From Aquirufa lenticrescens (GTDB lineage: Bacteria > Bacteroidota > Bacteroidia > Cytophagales > Spirosomataceae), in the NCBI RefSeq assembly GCF_019916085.1, contig NZ_CP049834.1:1626501-1690500 (forward strand): a stretch of DNA of 64,000 nucleotides. The letters are read 5' to 3'. The notes beneath the pieces are model-generated. The model saw only the letters and a list, made by a program, of their open reading frames with translations, had not been told where the DNA came from and did not search any database. The position numbers were made by a program, and so were the translations under genes. This document shows, piece after piece, positions 26,218 through 35,362 of the stretch. Numbering within the stretch: the stretch's first letter is position 1; every line of letters starts with the position of its first letter.

Positions 26218-27195
26218 ATGTCAACGATAGCAGTAGAACCCTTATTGGTTGAGGATCCCAACCGTTTTGTGCTTTTTCCGATTAAGCACGATGATATTTG
26301 GCAATTTTATAAGAAGGCGGAAGCGTCTTTCTGGACAGCAGAAGAAATCGATTTATCGCAAGATATCGCTGACTGGAAAAAGATGAACGATGGCGAGCGC
26401 CACTTCGTATCACATGTTTTGGCATTCTTCGCTGCATCGGATGGTATCGTGAATGAAAATTTAGCGAATAACTTCCTAAAAGAAGTTCAATATGCTGAGG
26501 CTAAGTGTTTCTACGGTTTCCAAATCATGATGGAAAACATTCACTCAGAAACCTATTCTCTTTTAATCGATACCTACATTAACGACCCGAAAGAAAAAGA
26601 TCATTTATTGCGTGCCATTGAGACTATCGATTGCGTAAAGAAAAAGGCGGATTGGGCGTTGAAATGGATCGAGTCAGATAATTTCGTAGAGCGTCTAATT
26701 TCGTTCGCAGCAGTAGAAGGTATTTTCTTCTCAGGTTCATTCTGCTCTATTTTCTGGTTAAAGAAACGCGGTTTAATGCCAGGTCTTTCGTTCTCGAATG
26801 AATTGATCTCGCGTGACGAAGGTTTACACTGTGATTTCGCTTGTTTATTATATGCAGATCACATCAAAAATAAATTATCTCAAGAGCGTATCTACGAAAT
26901 CATTTTAGATGCAGTAGAGATTGAAAAAGAATTCGTAACGGTAGCATTGCCCGTTTCCCTAATCGGTATGAATGCAGAAATGATGTGTCAATACATTGAT
27001 TTCGTGGCTGACCGCTTATTAGTATCTTTAGGATGCAAGAAGCATTACAATGCGACAAATCCATTCGACTTTATGGAGATGATCTCTTTACAAGGAAAAA
27101 CAAACTTCTTCGAGAAGCGTGTGGCGGAATACCAAAAATCAGGCGTAATGTCTGACAAGGATTCGATGTCATTCTCATTAGATGAAGACTTTTAG
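26218..27195 (+). CDS. nrdB: Class I ribonucleotide reductase beta subunit
   Basis: A 325-residue di-iron protein that holds the radical for reduction of ribonucleotides. Metal ligands and radical site align with E. coli R2 spacing: Asp75 in FFAASDG, Glu106 and His109 with Tyr113 in MENIHSETY; a second Glu/Glu/His set follows in [13 protein letters not shown] and RDEGLHCDF. Presence of the tyrosine argues for the classic tyrosyl-radical type. No nrdA is adjacent; the gene stands alone between a promoter and a terminator (27218-27244). Confidence 0.96.
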   Translation: MSTIAVEPLLVEDPNRFVLFPIKHDDIWQFYKKAEASFWTAEEIDLSQDIADWKKMNDGERHFVSHVLAFFAASDGIVNENLANNFLKEVQYAEAKCFYGFQIMMENIHSETYSLLIDTYINDPKEKDHLLRAIETIDCVKKKADWALKWIESDNFVERLISFAAVEGIFFSGSFCSIFWLKKRGLMPGLSFSNELISRDEGLHCDFACLLYADHIKNKLSQERIYEIILDAVEIEKEFVTVALPVSLIGMNAEMMCQYIDFVADRLLVSLGCKKHYNATNPFDFMEMISLQGKTNFFEKRVAEYQKSGVMSDKDSMSFSLDEDF

Positions 27196-27217
27196 TCTTC
27201 TGAAATTTCTGGAAAAG

Positions 27218-27244
27218 GCCTCGATGAAAATCGGGGCTTTTTTT
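27218..27244 (+). terminator. Rho-independent terminator after nrdB
   Basis: GCCTCGAT pairs with ATCGGGGC (one G-U) around GAAA, followed by seven T. The T-run just reaches the end of the convergent HupE/UreJ gene. Confidence 0.88.
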
Positions 27245-27803
27245 ATGGCCAACGCTCAAGAATCATGGGTAATACTAATCCGATGGTGATGCCTGAAATG
27301 ACTTGTATATATGCCCTTTGCTTCCATTTAAACACGTGAAGAGAAAGGATGGAGGAGGCCAGTATTAGGGCAACTACGACTAATTGGCCTAATTCTAGTC
27401 CTACATTAAAGGCTAGGAGTGGAGTAAAAATCGAGCTTTCTGCGCCTAACAAGCTTTGCAAATAATTCGAGAAGCCTAGGCCGTGGATTAGTCCAAAGAA
27501 GGCAACTACACCATACTTATACCGTTGCTCAGTTTGAATTAGGTTACTGATAGCGGCCACTAAAATGGTACAAGGAATCAAGAATTCTACCCAAGCGATA
27601 TTTACTTGAATGAAGTGAAGGGTCGCTAAAGCTAAGGTAATCGAATGGCCCAGCGTAAAAGCCGTAACCAGCCAAAGCAATTTTTTATAGTCCGTGACTA
27701 CATAAACGCAAGTCAGTGAGAGGATAAACAAAATATGGTCTAATGCGGCCCAATTCAGGATATGTCCGAGACCTAAAGAAAAGTAGACAGAAAAATTGCT
27801 CAC
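27243..27803 (-). CDS. HupE/UreJ family membrane protein
   Basis: A 186-residue protein with about six helices and the conserved His motifs of the HupE/UreJ family: LDHILFILSL near the N-terminus, TLGHSITLAL and GLIHGLGFSNYL. Members are linked to nickel or cobalt uptake next to hydrogenase or urease genes, but none of those is present here. I prefer the GTG start at 27803 (MSNFSVYF) because a -7-like TATTTTTG overlaps the alternative TTG start at 27824. It is divergent from the GMC oxidoreductase with about 60 bases between. Confidence 0.75.
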   Translation of the reverse strand: MSNFSVYFSLGLGHILNWAALDHILFILSLTCVYVVTDYKKLLWLVTAFTLGHSITLALATLHFIQVNIAWVEFLIPCTILVAAISNLIQTEQRYKYGVVAFFGLIHGLGFSNYLQSLLGAESSIFTPLLAFNVGLELGQLVVVALILASSILSLHVFKWKQRAYIQVISGITIGLVLPMILERWP

Positions 27804-27863
27804 GGTTCGTTGTTTATTGGTCAAAAATAGGGATATTCAAAGAGAAAATGGTAGACCTATTCT

Positions 27864-29450
27864 ATGAAATATGATTACATCATTGTGGGAGCCGGTACAG
27901 CGGGCTGCGTTTTAGCATACCGTTTATCGGAGAATCCTCTAAATCAAGTCCTTTTAATCGAAGCTGGAGGGGATTTTCGTGATCCACGTATCTCGATGCC
28001 ATCGGCCTATTCCTTGTTAAATCACACCTATCTAAACTGGAATTTTTTCACGGAACCGCAGCCGCATTTAGGGGGTCGTCGAATCTACCAGCCTCGCGGT
28101 AAAACTGTGGGCGGAAGTTCTGCGATTAACTGCATGGCGTATATTCGGGGGAATAAAGCAGATTATGATCAATGGGCGGCTTGGGGTTGTGACGGTTGGT
28201 CCTATCAGGATGTGCTGCCCTATTTTAAAAAGTCAGAGGATAACGAAGATTTTCAGAACGAATACCATGGAAGTGGCGGCCTACATCGGGTGGCGAAGAA
28301 TCGGCATTTAACGGTTTTTGGAGATGCTTTTATCGAAGGCTGTGCCTCCCAAGGAATCCCTGCTAATCCCGATTTCAATGGGGCGAAACAAGTGGGAGCC
28401 GGCTTATTTCAGTTCAATATTCAAGACGGAGAACGAGCTTCCGGTGCGAAGGCTTTTATCCAACCGGCACTTTCAAGAAAGAATTTACATATTCAAACTT
28501 CATTTCAAGTTGCCTCATTGGTGATGCAAGGAGAAAAAGTGACCGGGTTGAAAGGCTATAAAGCGGGTTCGAAGAAAGCTATTGAATTCGAGGCGTCTGA
28601 AGTTATTTTATCAGCAGGAGCATTCCAAAGTCCGCAAATCTTACAACTATCCGGCATAGGCGATGCGGCAGAATTGCGCGCACTTGGAATCGACTCTCGC
28701 CTAGACCTACCAGGCGTGGGCAGGAATTTATCGGATCACTTGTTTGTGAATATGAATGCGCAAGCTAGTACGAAGGGGCAGTCGTATAATGTGGCTTTGG
28801 GGGTGAAAAATTACTTGGATTATACGTTTAAGAAGCAAGGACCACTGGCTTCGAGCCCTTTAGAGGCCGCGGCTTTCTTCGATTCGGTGAATCAATCGGA
28901 TGTGCCAGATTTGCAATTCCATTTCTCTTCGGCTTGGGCCTATGATATGTATGATTATGGCAAAATGCCGCTAAGTGATGGATTCACTATTTTACCAACC
29001 TTATTAAAGCCCAAAAGTCGTGGCACCGTTAGCCTTCGTTCTGCAGACTTTCACGACGCACCAGTAATCGATCCACGGTATTTGTCGGAGAAAGAAGACC
29101 TCGAAACCTTGAAGCGCGGAGTGCGCATCGCACGAGATATCGTCTTGTCTACAGCGTTTGACGGATTAAGAAAAGGGTCGGAATTGAATTATCCAGCCGG
29201 TCCGTGGAGCGAGGAATTAATCGAAAAACATATTGAACAGGCGACTGAATGCGTATACCATCCAGTGGGAACCTGCAAGATGGGAACGGATGCGGAGGCA
29301 GTATGTGATCCTGCGACTTTGCGCGTTCGCGGTTTGCAAGGGTTGCGAGTGGCGGATGCTTCGATTATGCCGGATGTGATTTCCGGGAATACGAATTCCG
29401 CGGTGGTGATGATTGCGGAGAAGGCGGCCAATTTAATTTTGAGTAAATAA
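27864..29450 (+). CDS. GMC family FAD oxidoreductase (choline dehydrogenase-like)
   Basis: A 528-residue soluble flavoprotein. The FAD fold starts at YDYIIVGAGTAGCVLAYRL; the GMC signatures RGKTVGGSSAINCMAYIRG and SAGAFQSPQILQLSGIG follow. The active-site pair is His466 in YHPVGTCKMG and Asn509 in SGNTNSA. It oxidises an alcohol, but the substrate is not evident: overall it resembles BetA-type choline or alcohol dehydrogenases, without betaine aldehyde dehydrogenase or transporter nearby. No signal peptide. The NTF2-like gene begins 34 bases downstream and may share the transcript. Confidence 0.9.
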   Translation: MKYDYIIVGAGTAGCVLAYRLSENPLNQVLLIEAGGDFRDPRISMPSAYSLLNHTYLNWNFFTEPQPHLGGRRIYQPRGKTVGGSSAINCMAYIRGNKADYDQWAAWGCDGWSYQDVLPYFKKSEDNEDFQNEYHGSGGLHRVAKNRHLTVFGDAFIEGCASQGIPANPDFNGAKQVGAGLFQFNIQDGERASGAKAFIQPALSRKNLHIQTSFQVASLVMQGEKVTGLKGYKAGSKKAIEFEASEVILSAGAFQSPQILQLSGIGDAAELRALGIDSRLDLPGVGRNLSDHLFVNMNAQASTKGQSYNVALGVKNYLDYTFKKQGPLASSPLEAAAFFDSVNQSDVPDLQFHFSSAWAYDMYDYGKMPLSDGFTILPTLLKPKSRGTVSLRSADFHDAPVIDPRYLSEKEDLETLKRGVRIARDIVLSTAFDGLRKGSELNYPAGPWSEELIEKHIEQATECVYHPVGTCKMGTDAEAVCDPATLRVRGLQGLRVADASIMPDVISGNTNSAVVMIAEKAANLILSK

Positions 29451-29484
29451 ACCGCGCGAAAGCGTTTTAAAAGAAAAAAAAACT

Positions 29485-29922
29485 ATGAAAAAAGTATTGA
29501 TTTTATTGTGTCTTTTGGCACCCATAATCAGCTTCGCTCAAAACGAAGAATCCTTGAAAGAAGCGGAATTAAACCGTTTTAAGGTGATGGTTGCGAAAGA
29601 TATCCCTGGATTACAAGCCGTTTTACACAAGGATTTAGTGTATTTCCACTCGAGTGGCGCGCAAGACACAAAAGAATCGTATATCGCTTCCATCGCGTCT
29701 GGGAAATCGAGTTATGTGACGATTACGCCGGAGGAAATGCAGCAACGTGTTTATGGCAAGACGGGAATAAATACCGGGATTGTATCCATTTTGCAGCAAG
29801 CAGCGGATGGCGTTCAGACAACGATTCGCCTACGCTTTACAGATGTATTTGTTTACGCGGATAAGCGTTGGCAAATGGTTTCTTGGCAGTCGACTAAATT
29901 AGTCCCTGCGCAAAAGCCGTAA
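29485..29922 (+). CDS. Secreted NTF2-like (DUF4440-type) protein
   Basis: A 145-residue protein with signal peptide MKKVLILLCLLAPIISFAQ and an NTF2/SnoaL-like domain: an N-terminal helix LKEAELNRFKVMVAKD, LVYFHSSGAQDTKESYIASI and closing strands RLRFTDVFVYADKRWQMVSWQST. Such domains bind or convert small molecules in a cone-shaped pocket; specificity cannot be inferred. It follows the GMC oxidoreductase. Its 3' end overlaps that of the convergent bioA gene by 29 bases. Confidence 0.82.
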   Translation: MKKVLILLCLLAPIISFAQNEESLKEAELNRFKVMVAKDIPGLQAVLHKDLVYFHSSGAQDTKESYIASIASGKSSYVTITPEEMQQRVYGKTGINTGIVSILQQAADGVQTTIRLRFTDVFVYADKRWQMVSWQSTKLVPAQKP

Positions 29923-31171
29923 TTTTTCCGTAGATATACGCTAGATCCTCGTCCTCGATACAATAGGGGGCGAGGATGTAGATCGTATTTCCTAAAGGAC
30001 GCATCAAAATCCCTTGCTCCAAGAAGTAGCGGTAAATATCATCCCGTATGGAGTGTAAATAGCCATCTGTTTCTCCTGTTTTTACTTCCATGGCTAAAAT
30101 CGTGCCGTGAATTCGTACATTTTTTAGGATGGGATGATTCGAAATCGTTTCCGCAAATGCTCGATGGCGTGATTCCACACGGGCAATAGACGTCCATGTT
30201 TCTTCTTTTTCCATCAAATCCATACTCGCATTTGCCGCAGCGCAGGCTAATGGATTTGCCGTGAACGAGTGCGAATGGAACATCATTTTTCGGCGATCAT
30301 CCGATAGGAAGGATTGAAATATTTTCTCGCTGCAAAGGGTTAAACCCATGGCCATCATGCCGCCTGTTAGACCTTTGGAGAAACAAACGATGTCTGGTTT
30401 TTCAGCCAAATAATCCATCGCAAACCACTTCCCCGTACGACCAAATCCGGTCATGATTTCATCAGCGATGCAGAAAATCCCTTTTTCATGTGCCATGCGA
30501 ATCAATGAATCCAAGGTCGACGCCTCGTACATTTTCATTCCTCCTGCCCCTTGAATCAAAGGCTCAAAGATGAAAGCTGCGTAGTCGTCTGAATTTAAAG
30601 AGGACATCGCCGCAAGACAAGCTTCCGTGTCTTGAGGACTTGGAAGGAATTCCACCTCGAAAAGCATATCCTGAAAGGGGTCATTGAAGGAGCTTGGTGC
30701 TCCTAAACTCATCGCCCCAAAGGTATCCCCATGGTAAGCATCTGCAAAAGCAAGAATTTTTCTGCGTTGCGTATTCCCTTGATTATGGAAGAATTGCAAG
30801 GCCATTTTAATGGCTACCTCCACTGCCGTGGAGCCGTTATCTGAGAAGAAAACGCGTTCGAAATTAGCCGGTAAATGACTTAATAAACGTTCTGAAAGTC
30901 GAACCGCCGGTTCGTGGGTAAAGCCTGCGAAGATGACCTGTTCGAGCTGGAGGGCTTGTTCGTACACTTTTTGGGCTAAATAGGGATGCCCATGACCGTG
31001 TGTATTCACCCACCAAGACGAAATCGCATCGATGTATTTATTACCCTCCGTATCAAATAAGTGCGCGCCTTTTCCGCTCGCAATTGGAATCGAAATAGGT
31101 TCGATTTGGTGTTGCGTGAAAGGGTGCCAAACGACCGCCGCATCCCGAGAAGACAAATTCGAATTAGACAT
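29894..31171 (-). CDS. bioA: Adenosylmethionine--8-amino-7-oxononanoate aminotransferase
   Basis: A 425-residue PLP enzyme that converts KAPA to DAPA in biotin synthesis. Diagnostic stretches are VWHPFTQH near the N-terminus, SSWWVNTHGHGHP, AYHGDTFGAMS, ADEIMTGFGRTG and the PLP lysine in CFSKGLTGGMMAM. I start at ATG 31171; another ATG five codons earlier is possible. It overlaps the bioD stop by 8 bases and closes the bioF-bioD-bioA operon. The 3' end overlaps the NTF2-like gene by 29 bases. Confidence 0.95.
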   Translation of the reverse strand: MSNSNLSSRDAAVVWHPFTQHQIEPISIPIASGKGAHLFDTEGNKYIDAISSWWVNTHGHGHPYLAQKVYEQALQLEQVIFAGFTHEPAVRLSERLLSHLPANFERVFFSDNGSTAVEVAIKMALQFFHNQGNTQRRKILAFADAYHGDTFGAMSLGAPSSFNDPFQDMLFEVEFLPSPQDTEACLAAMSSLNSDDYAAFIFEPLIQGAGGMKMYEASTLDSLIRMAHEKGIFCIADEIMTGFGRTGKWFAMDYLAEKPDIVCFSKGLTGGMMAMGLTLCSEKIFQSFLSDDRRKMMFHSHSFTANPLACAAANASMDLMEKEETWTSIARVESRHRAFAETISNHPILKNVRIHGTILAMEVKTGETDGYLHSIRDDIYRYFLEQGILMRPLGNTIYILAPYCIEDEDLAYIYGKITAFAQGLI

Positions 31172-31763
31172 TAATTTTATCGGCATAAGAAGCGATAACC
31201 GCCTCGTTGATTTCAGATTCTGAATGTACTCGCAAAATAAGTGGCAAACCCGTATGGTTCAAAATAAACTTTTCACCTGATGGATTTTCGGGTCCATTGA
31301 GCACGATTCCGGCCATAGGAATTCCGTGTTGCTTTAAAATCTCGAAGCTTAAAATCGTATGATTAATGCTGCCTAAATAGTTTTTGCTCACTAAAATGAT
31401 CGGTAAATTCAGGTGTTTGATGAGGTCTAAATTCGTCTGCTGATCATTTAATGGTACCATAATTCCACCGGCTAATTCGACAATTAAGGTTTGGTCAGTG
31501 GGAATTTTAAAACTCTCTAGAGTGATGGTAATTCCATCAATTTCTGCTGCTGAATGCGGAGAAAGTGGTTGAGTTAGGGCATAAGTGGACGGATGAACGG
31601 TGGCCGATGGAACCCAGTTGCGAATCCAGTAGGCATCTCCCGTTGCTATATCCCCAGATTGAACGGGTTTCCAATAGTCTGCTTTTAAGCCAGCCGTTAG
31701 GATGGCTGATGCGACTGTTTTTCCGATTTCTGTACCGATTCCGGCGACGATAAACTGTTTCAT
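31164..31763 (-). CDS. bioD: Dethiobiotin synthase
   Basis: A 199-residue ATP-dependent carboxylase that closes the ureido ring from DAPA to dethiobiotin. The P-loop GIGTEIGKT (residues 8-16) is in the normal place; WKPVQSGD and VELAGGIMVPL follow. It overlaps bioF by 4 bases and bioA by 8, so the three are translationally coupled. Confidence 0.95.
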   Translation of the reverse strand: MKQFIVAGIGTEIGKTVASAILTAGLKADYWKPVQSGDIATGDAYWIRNWVPSATVHPSTYALTQPLSPHSAAEIDGITITLESFKIPTDQTLIVELAGGIMVPLNDQQTNLDLIKHLNLPIILVSKNYLGSINHTILSFEILKQHGIPMAGIVLNGPENPSGEKFILNHTGLPLILRVHSESEINEAVIASYADKINV

Positions 31764-32878
31764 TCAAGTGTTTTTATTAGTGATTCTATTTGTTCCTTTG
31801 TATGGTTTGCGCTTAACGTGATGCGAATGCGTTCTTTGCCTTTCGCTACCGTGGGGAAAACGATGGGCTTGATGGCGAATTCGCTGGCGGAGGCTGCTTT
31901 GGCCCGCACGGCTTCGTTTCCGGTCACGAAAAAAGTTTGAATGGCGGTTTGGCTATCTCCCCAGGCATCAGAATGGCAGTTTGCGTGGAAGAAAGCGATG
32001 TTTTCTTGCAGTTTTTGTCTGGCTTCGTTTTGAGAAGGCAAATAGTGCAAGGTGCTTAAAAGTGCAGAAACATGAGCCGGTGTGGGTGCGGTGGAATAAA
32101 TGAATGGTCTAGCGAAGTTCACGAGGTATTCTTTGAGGGCCAAAGACCCCAAAACCACAGCTCCTGCATTTCCCCAAGCTTTTCCGAAGGTGATTACCCG
32201 GGCAAAAACGTCCTCGCAAAGACCCAACTCATACACTAAACCTTGTCCTTCAGGACCATAAACTCCGCCGGAATGCGCCTCATCCACGATGAGCTCGGCC
32301 TGGTATTTATTTTTTAATTCGACTAAAGCGCGCAATGGAGCTACATCGCCATCCATCGAATAAACTGATTCCACTACGATCCACTTACGTGTTTCTGCGG
32401 GGTATTGATCTAAAAGATGAACTAGGTCATCTAGGTTATTGTGCTTGAAGATTCGTCGTTCGGCTTTGGAAAGACGTAAACCATCGATCAAACTCGCGTG
32501 TAATAATTTATCGCAAAAGATGACGTCACCTTCTTGTGGAAGAGAGGAGATCAAACCGATGTTTGCATCATAGCCTGAACTAAACAGCAAAGCGGCTTCT
32601 GATCCGTGAAAGACGGCACATTCTTTTTCGAATTGCTCGATTAAAGCGGAGTGTCCTGAAATGAGTCGAGATCCGGTAGCCCCATTTTTGCGTGCCTCTA
32701 CAGGTAAAGCCTCGAAATCGCGCGCGATGGATGCTGCGAGAATGGGATCACCTGCTAATCCGAGGTAATCATTAGAGCAGAAATCAGTGCGGCCATCCAG
32801 CACGGATAATTGCCTGAATAAACCCTCTTTACGACGGGATTCCAAAAGGTCAATAAGCTGCTGCTGAATGTTTTCCAT
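31760..32878 (-). CDS. bioF: 8-amino-7-oxononanoate synthase
   Basis: A 372-residue PLP enzyme of the alpha-oxoamine synthase family, joining pimeloyl thioester and alanine to KAPA, the first committed step of the biotin ring. It shows FCSNDYLGLAGDP, GATGSRLISGHS, VVESVYSMDGDVAP, VDEAHSGGVYG and the PLP lysine in TFGKAWGNAGA. It leads the bioF-bioD-bioA operon, with bioB and pimeloyl genes not in the window. A TAGTTTTG -7-like element lies 15 bases upstream. Confidence 0.93.
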   Translation of the reverse strand: MENIQQQLIDLLESRRKEGLFRQLSVLDGRTDFCSNDYLGLAGDPILAASIARDFEALPVEARKNGATGSRLISGHSALIEQFEKECAVFHGSEAALLFSSGYDANIGLISSLPQEGDVIFCDKLLHASLIDGLRLSKAERRIFKHNNLDDLVHLLDQYPAETRKWIVVESVYSMDGDVAPLRALVELKNKYQAELIVDEAHSGGVYGPEGQGLVYELGLCEDVFARVITFGKAWGNAGAVVLGSLALKEYLVNFARPFIYSTAPTPAHVSALLSTLHYLPSQNEARQKLQENIAFFHANCHSDAWGDSQTAIQTFFVTGNEAVRAKAASASEFAIKPIVFPTVAKGKERIRITLSANHTKEQIESLIKTLE

Positions 32879-32892
32879 AGATTCTTGTGCTG

Positions 32893-32900
32893 CAAAACTA
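32893..32900 (-). promoter_or_regulatory. Putative -7 element of the bio operon
   Basis: On the minus strand TAGTTTTG matches TANNTTTG, 15 bases before the bioF ATG. I found no TTG at the -33 distance. Confidence 0.35.
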
Positions 32901-32970
32901 CGAAATAATCGCTGTGGACGTGTATTTTATCATTTAATTGATTTTCAAGCCCAAATTTTGGCCTAAAACC

Positions 32971-33001
32971 TTGACAATTCCCCGCGAATACCGTAGTATT
33001 G
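32971..33001 (+). promoter_or_regulatory. Putative promoter of rho
   Basis: TTG (32971-32973), a 20-base spacer and TAGTATTG (32994-33001) are one mismatch from consensus. If used, the rho transcript has a leader of about 100 bases including the hairpin at 33051-33084. Confidence 0.45.
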
Positions 33002-33050
33002 CATGTCGATTCTGACAATTCAACGAGTAAACGTCCCCTAATTTTCTCAT

Positions 33051-33084
33051 TTGACACACATTCTGACAGAACTGTCTGTTGTCA
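33051..33084 (+). promoter_or_regulatory. Inverted-repeat hairpin in the rho leader
   Basis: Nested arms TTGACA/TGTCAA, ACA/TGT and GACAG/CTGTC form a stem of up to 14 pairs interrupted by small bulges, ending 24 bases before the rho ATG. It may be a regulatory RNA fold or an operator. Rho is known to autoregulate in E. coli through its leader; whether this element does so is inference. Confidence 0.45.
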
Positions 33085-33108
33085 ATCTTAATTAATCATT
33101 CCCCCTTT

Positions 33109-34575
33109 ATGGAAGATAAGCCTATCAAAAGAGTAAAAAAAGCACAAGAAGAAGATTCATCATCAAACGAACGACCTAAACGTCAACGAATTAAGAAGAG
33201 CAACGAAGAAGCCCCTTTATTACCAATGGAGGCAAAAGCTTCGTCTGAAGAAGCACCTATCGAATACAAAGAAGTAGCGGCTCCTGAAGAATTCCTAGTA
33301 GATACATCCTTCATCACAAGCACTGAAAACACGAAAGACGAGGTTTCTCCTACGGATGCGCCTGTCGATGTAGATAAATTACCTAAAGAGGAGGCACCGG
33401 CACCGGTTCACCACCACAATAAACACCGTTCGAATTATAACCAAGTCATTAAAGAATTAGATGGTTTGATCGAAAACGAAGGGGTATTAGAGATTATGCA
33501 AGAGGGCGGTTACGGATTTATGCGTTCGTCAGATTATAATTATTTAGCATCACCAGATGATATTTATGTGTCGCCGTCACAAATCAAAATGTTTGGTTTG
33601 AAGACGGGAGACACCATCTTAGGTAAGATTCGTCCACCGAAAGAAGGGGAGAAGTATTTCGCTTTGTTAAAAGTGGAATCAGTGAATGGAAAGACGACGG
33701 ATGAGATTCGCGACCGGATCAATTTTGAATATTTGACGCCTTTGTTCCCAGAGGAAAAGTTGAATCTGTCTTCGACGCCGGATAATTATTCGACGCGTAT
33801 TTTGGACTTGTTTGCGCCTATTGGTAAGGGCCAAAGGGGTATGATTGTTGCCCAGCCTAAAACAGGTAAAACGGTTTTATTAAAAGACATCGCTAACGCG
33901 ATTTCCCGCAACCACCCAGAGGTGTATTTGATCATTTTATTGATCGATGAGCGTCCGGAAGAAGTAACGGATATGCAGCGTTCTGTGCGTGCAGAAGTCA
34001 TTTCATCTACCTTCGATGAGCAGGCAGAACGTCACGTAAAAGTGGCTAACCTGGTTTTAGAGAAGGCCAAAAGAATGGTGGAATGCGGTCATGATGTCGT
34101 TATCCTATTAGATTCGATTACACGTCTTGCACGTGCCTACAATACGGTGGTTCCATCATCTGGTAAGATTTTATCGGGTGGTGTGGATGCCAATGCGCTA
34201 CACAAACCGAAGCGTTTCTTCGGTGCAGCTCGTAACGTCGAAAATGGCGGATCTTTAACCATCATCGCGACAGCCTTGATCGAAACGGGGTCGAAAATGG
34301 ACGAAGTAATCTTTGAGGAATTCAAAGGTACGGGTAATATGGAATTACAATTAGATCGCAAACTAGCGAACCGCCGAATCTATCCATCAATCGATGTGAC
34401 GGCTTCTGGTACACGTCGCGAGGATTTATTGATGGATCCAGCGGTGCTACAACGTGTTTGGATCTTGCGCAAGCACATGTCCGACATGAATTCGGTAGAG
34501 GCGATGGAATTCTTGCAACAGCAAATGAAAGGTACGAGGAACAACGAAGAGTTCTTGGTTTCCATGAATAGATAG
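33109..34575 (+). CDS. rho: Transcription termination factor Rho
   Basis: A 488-residue hexameric RNA helicase that ends transcription. A Lys/Glu-rich N-terminal extension (about 1-105) precedes the RNA-binding domain with [16 protein letters not shown] and the conserved YVSPSQI. The ATPase has the P-loop PKTGKT at residues 250-255, [10 protein letters not shown], and [13 protein letters not shown], plus [20 protein letters not shown] for RNA translocation. I start at ATG 33109 (MEDKPIK). Four bases separate it from the DOPA-dioxygenase-like gene. Such N-terminal extensions are usual in Bacteroidota. Confidence 0.97.
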   Translation: MEDKPIKRVKKAQEEDSSSNERPKRQRIKKSNEEAPLLPMEAKASSEEAPIEYKEVAAPEEFLVDTSFITSTENTKDEVSPTDAPVDVDKLPKEEAPAPVHHHNKHRSNYNQVIKELDGLIENEGVLEIMQEGGYGFMRSSDYNYLASPDDIYVSPSQIKMFGLKTGDTILGKIRPPKEGEKYFALLKVESVNGKTTDEIRDRINFEYLTPLFPEEKLNLSSTPDNYSTRILDLFAPIGKGQRGMIVAQPKTGKTVLLKDIANAISRNHPEVYLIILLIDERPEEVTDMQRSVRAEVISSTFDEQAERHVKVANLVLEKAKRMVECGHDVVILLDSITRLARAYNTVVPSSGKILSGGVDANALHKPKRFFGAARNVENGGSLTIIATALIETGSKMDEVIFEEFKGTGNMELQLDRKLANRRIYPSIDVTASGTRREDLLMDPAVLQRVWILRKHMSDMNSVEAMEFLQQQMKGTRNNEEFLVSMNR

Positions 34576-34579
34576 TATC

Positions 34580-35362
34580 ATGTCAAACATACAGCCAGTT
34601 TGGTTCATTGGGCACGGAAGTCCAATGAACGCACTGGCAGACAATCCTTTTACAGCTTCATTAAATTCGCTAGGGGCATCCATTGCGCCTCCTAAAGCTA
34701 TTTTAGTCGTGTCCGCTCACTGGTTAACGCGCGGTATTACACAAGTACAAGCGTCGCCGATGCCGGAGACGATCCATGATTTTGGTGGATTTCCACGTGC
34801 CTTGCACGAATTTCAATATCCTGCACCGGGAAGCCCAGAAACAGCGAAAATGCTCGCGTCTGGCTCTCAAAAAATCCAAGAAACAACTGAATGGGGTTTA
34901 GATCACGGTGCCTGGTCGGTACTTTGCCATCTGTTTCCGAATCACAACATTCCCTGCTTTGAGATGTCCATTGACTACTCTCAGCCTTTGGCCTATCATG
35001 TCACCCTCGCTCAGGAATTGCAATTCTTGCGGGAAAGAGGTGTTTTGATCGTGGGAAGTGGGAATATCGTACACAATTTACAGGCTAGTATCCCGAATCT
35101 CTCGATGGGTCAAGAGCATTTCGCCTATGATTGGGCACAGGAATTTGATGCCTGGACAATGCAGAAATTACAGGATAAGGATATCTTGAGTTTAGTGGAT
35201 TATGCGCGTGCACCAGGCGGATTAAAATCTGTTCCCACGCCGGATCACTACATTCCGATGTTGTATGCGTTGGCTTTGGCACGTAAAGACGAGACCGTCC
35301 GATTCACATACGATGAACTCGTGTATGGCGGAATCTCGATGCGCTGCTTCGAAATCGCTTAA
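34580..35362 (+). CDS. 4,5-DOPA dioxygenase extradiol-like protein (YgiD/DODA family)
   Basis: A 260-residue member of the class-III extradiol ring-cleavage family related to plant DODA and E. coli YgiD. Metal-binding histidines are visible at His12 (FIGHGSPM) and His47 (VVSAHWLT); a further conserved His lies in GSGNIVHNL, and [16 protein letters not shown] is typical. The likely chemistry is ring opening of catechols, though YgiD-type physiological substrates are poorly known. It starts 4 bases after rho and is probably translated from the rho transcript. Its stop interlocks with that of rocD over four bases. Confidence 0.87.
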   Translation: MSNIQPVWFIGHGSPMNALADNPFTASLNSLGASIAPPKAILVVSAHWLTRGITQVQASPMPETIHDFGGFPRALHEFQYPAPGSPETAKMLASGSQKIQETTEWGLDHGAWSVLCHLFPNHNIPCFEMSIDYSQPLAYHVTLAQELQFLRERGVLIVGSGNIVHNLQASIPNLSMGQEHFAYDWAQEFDAWTMQKLQDKDILSLVDYARAPGGLKSVPTPDHYIPMLYALALARKDETVRFTYDELVYGGISMRCFEIA

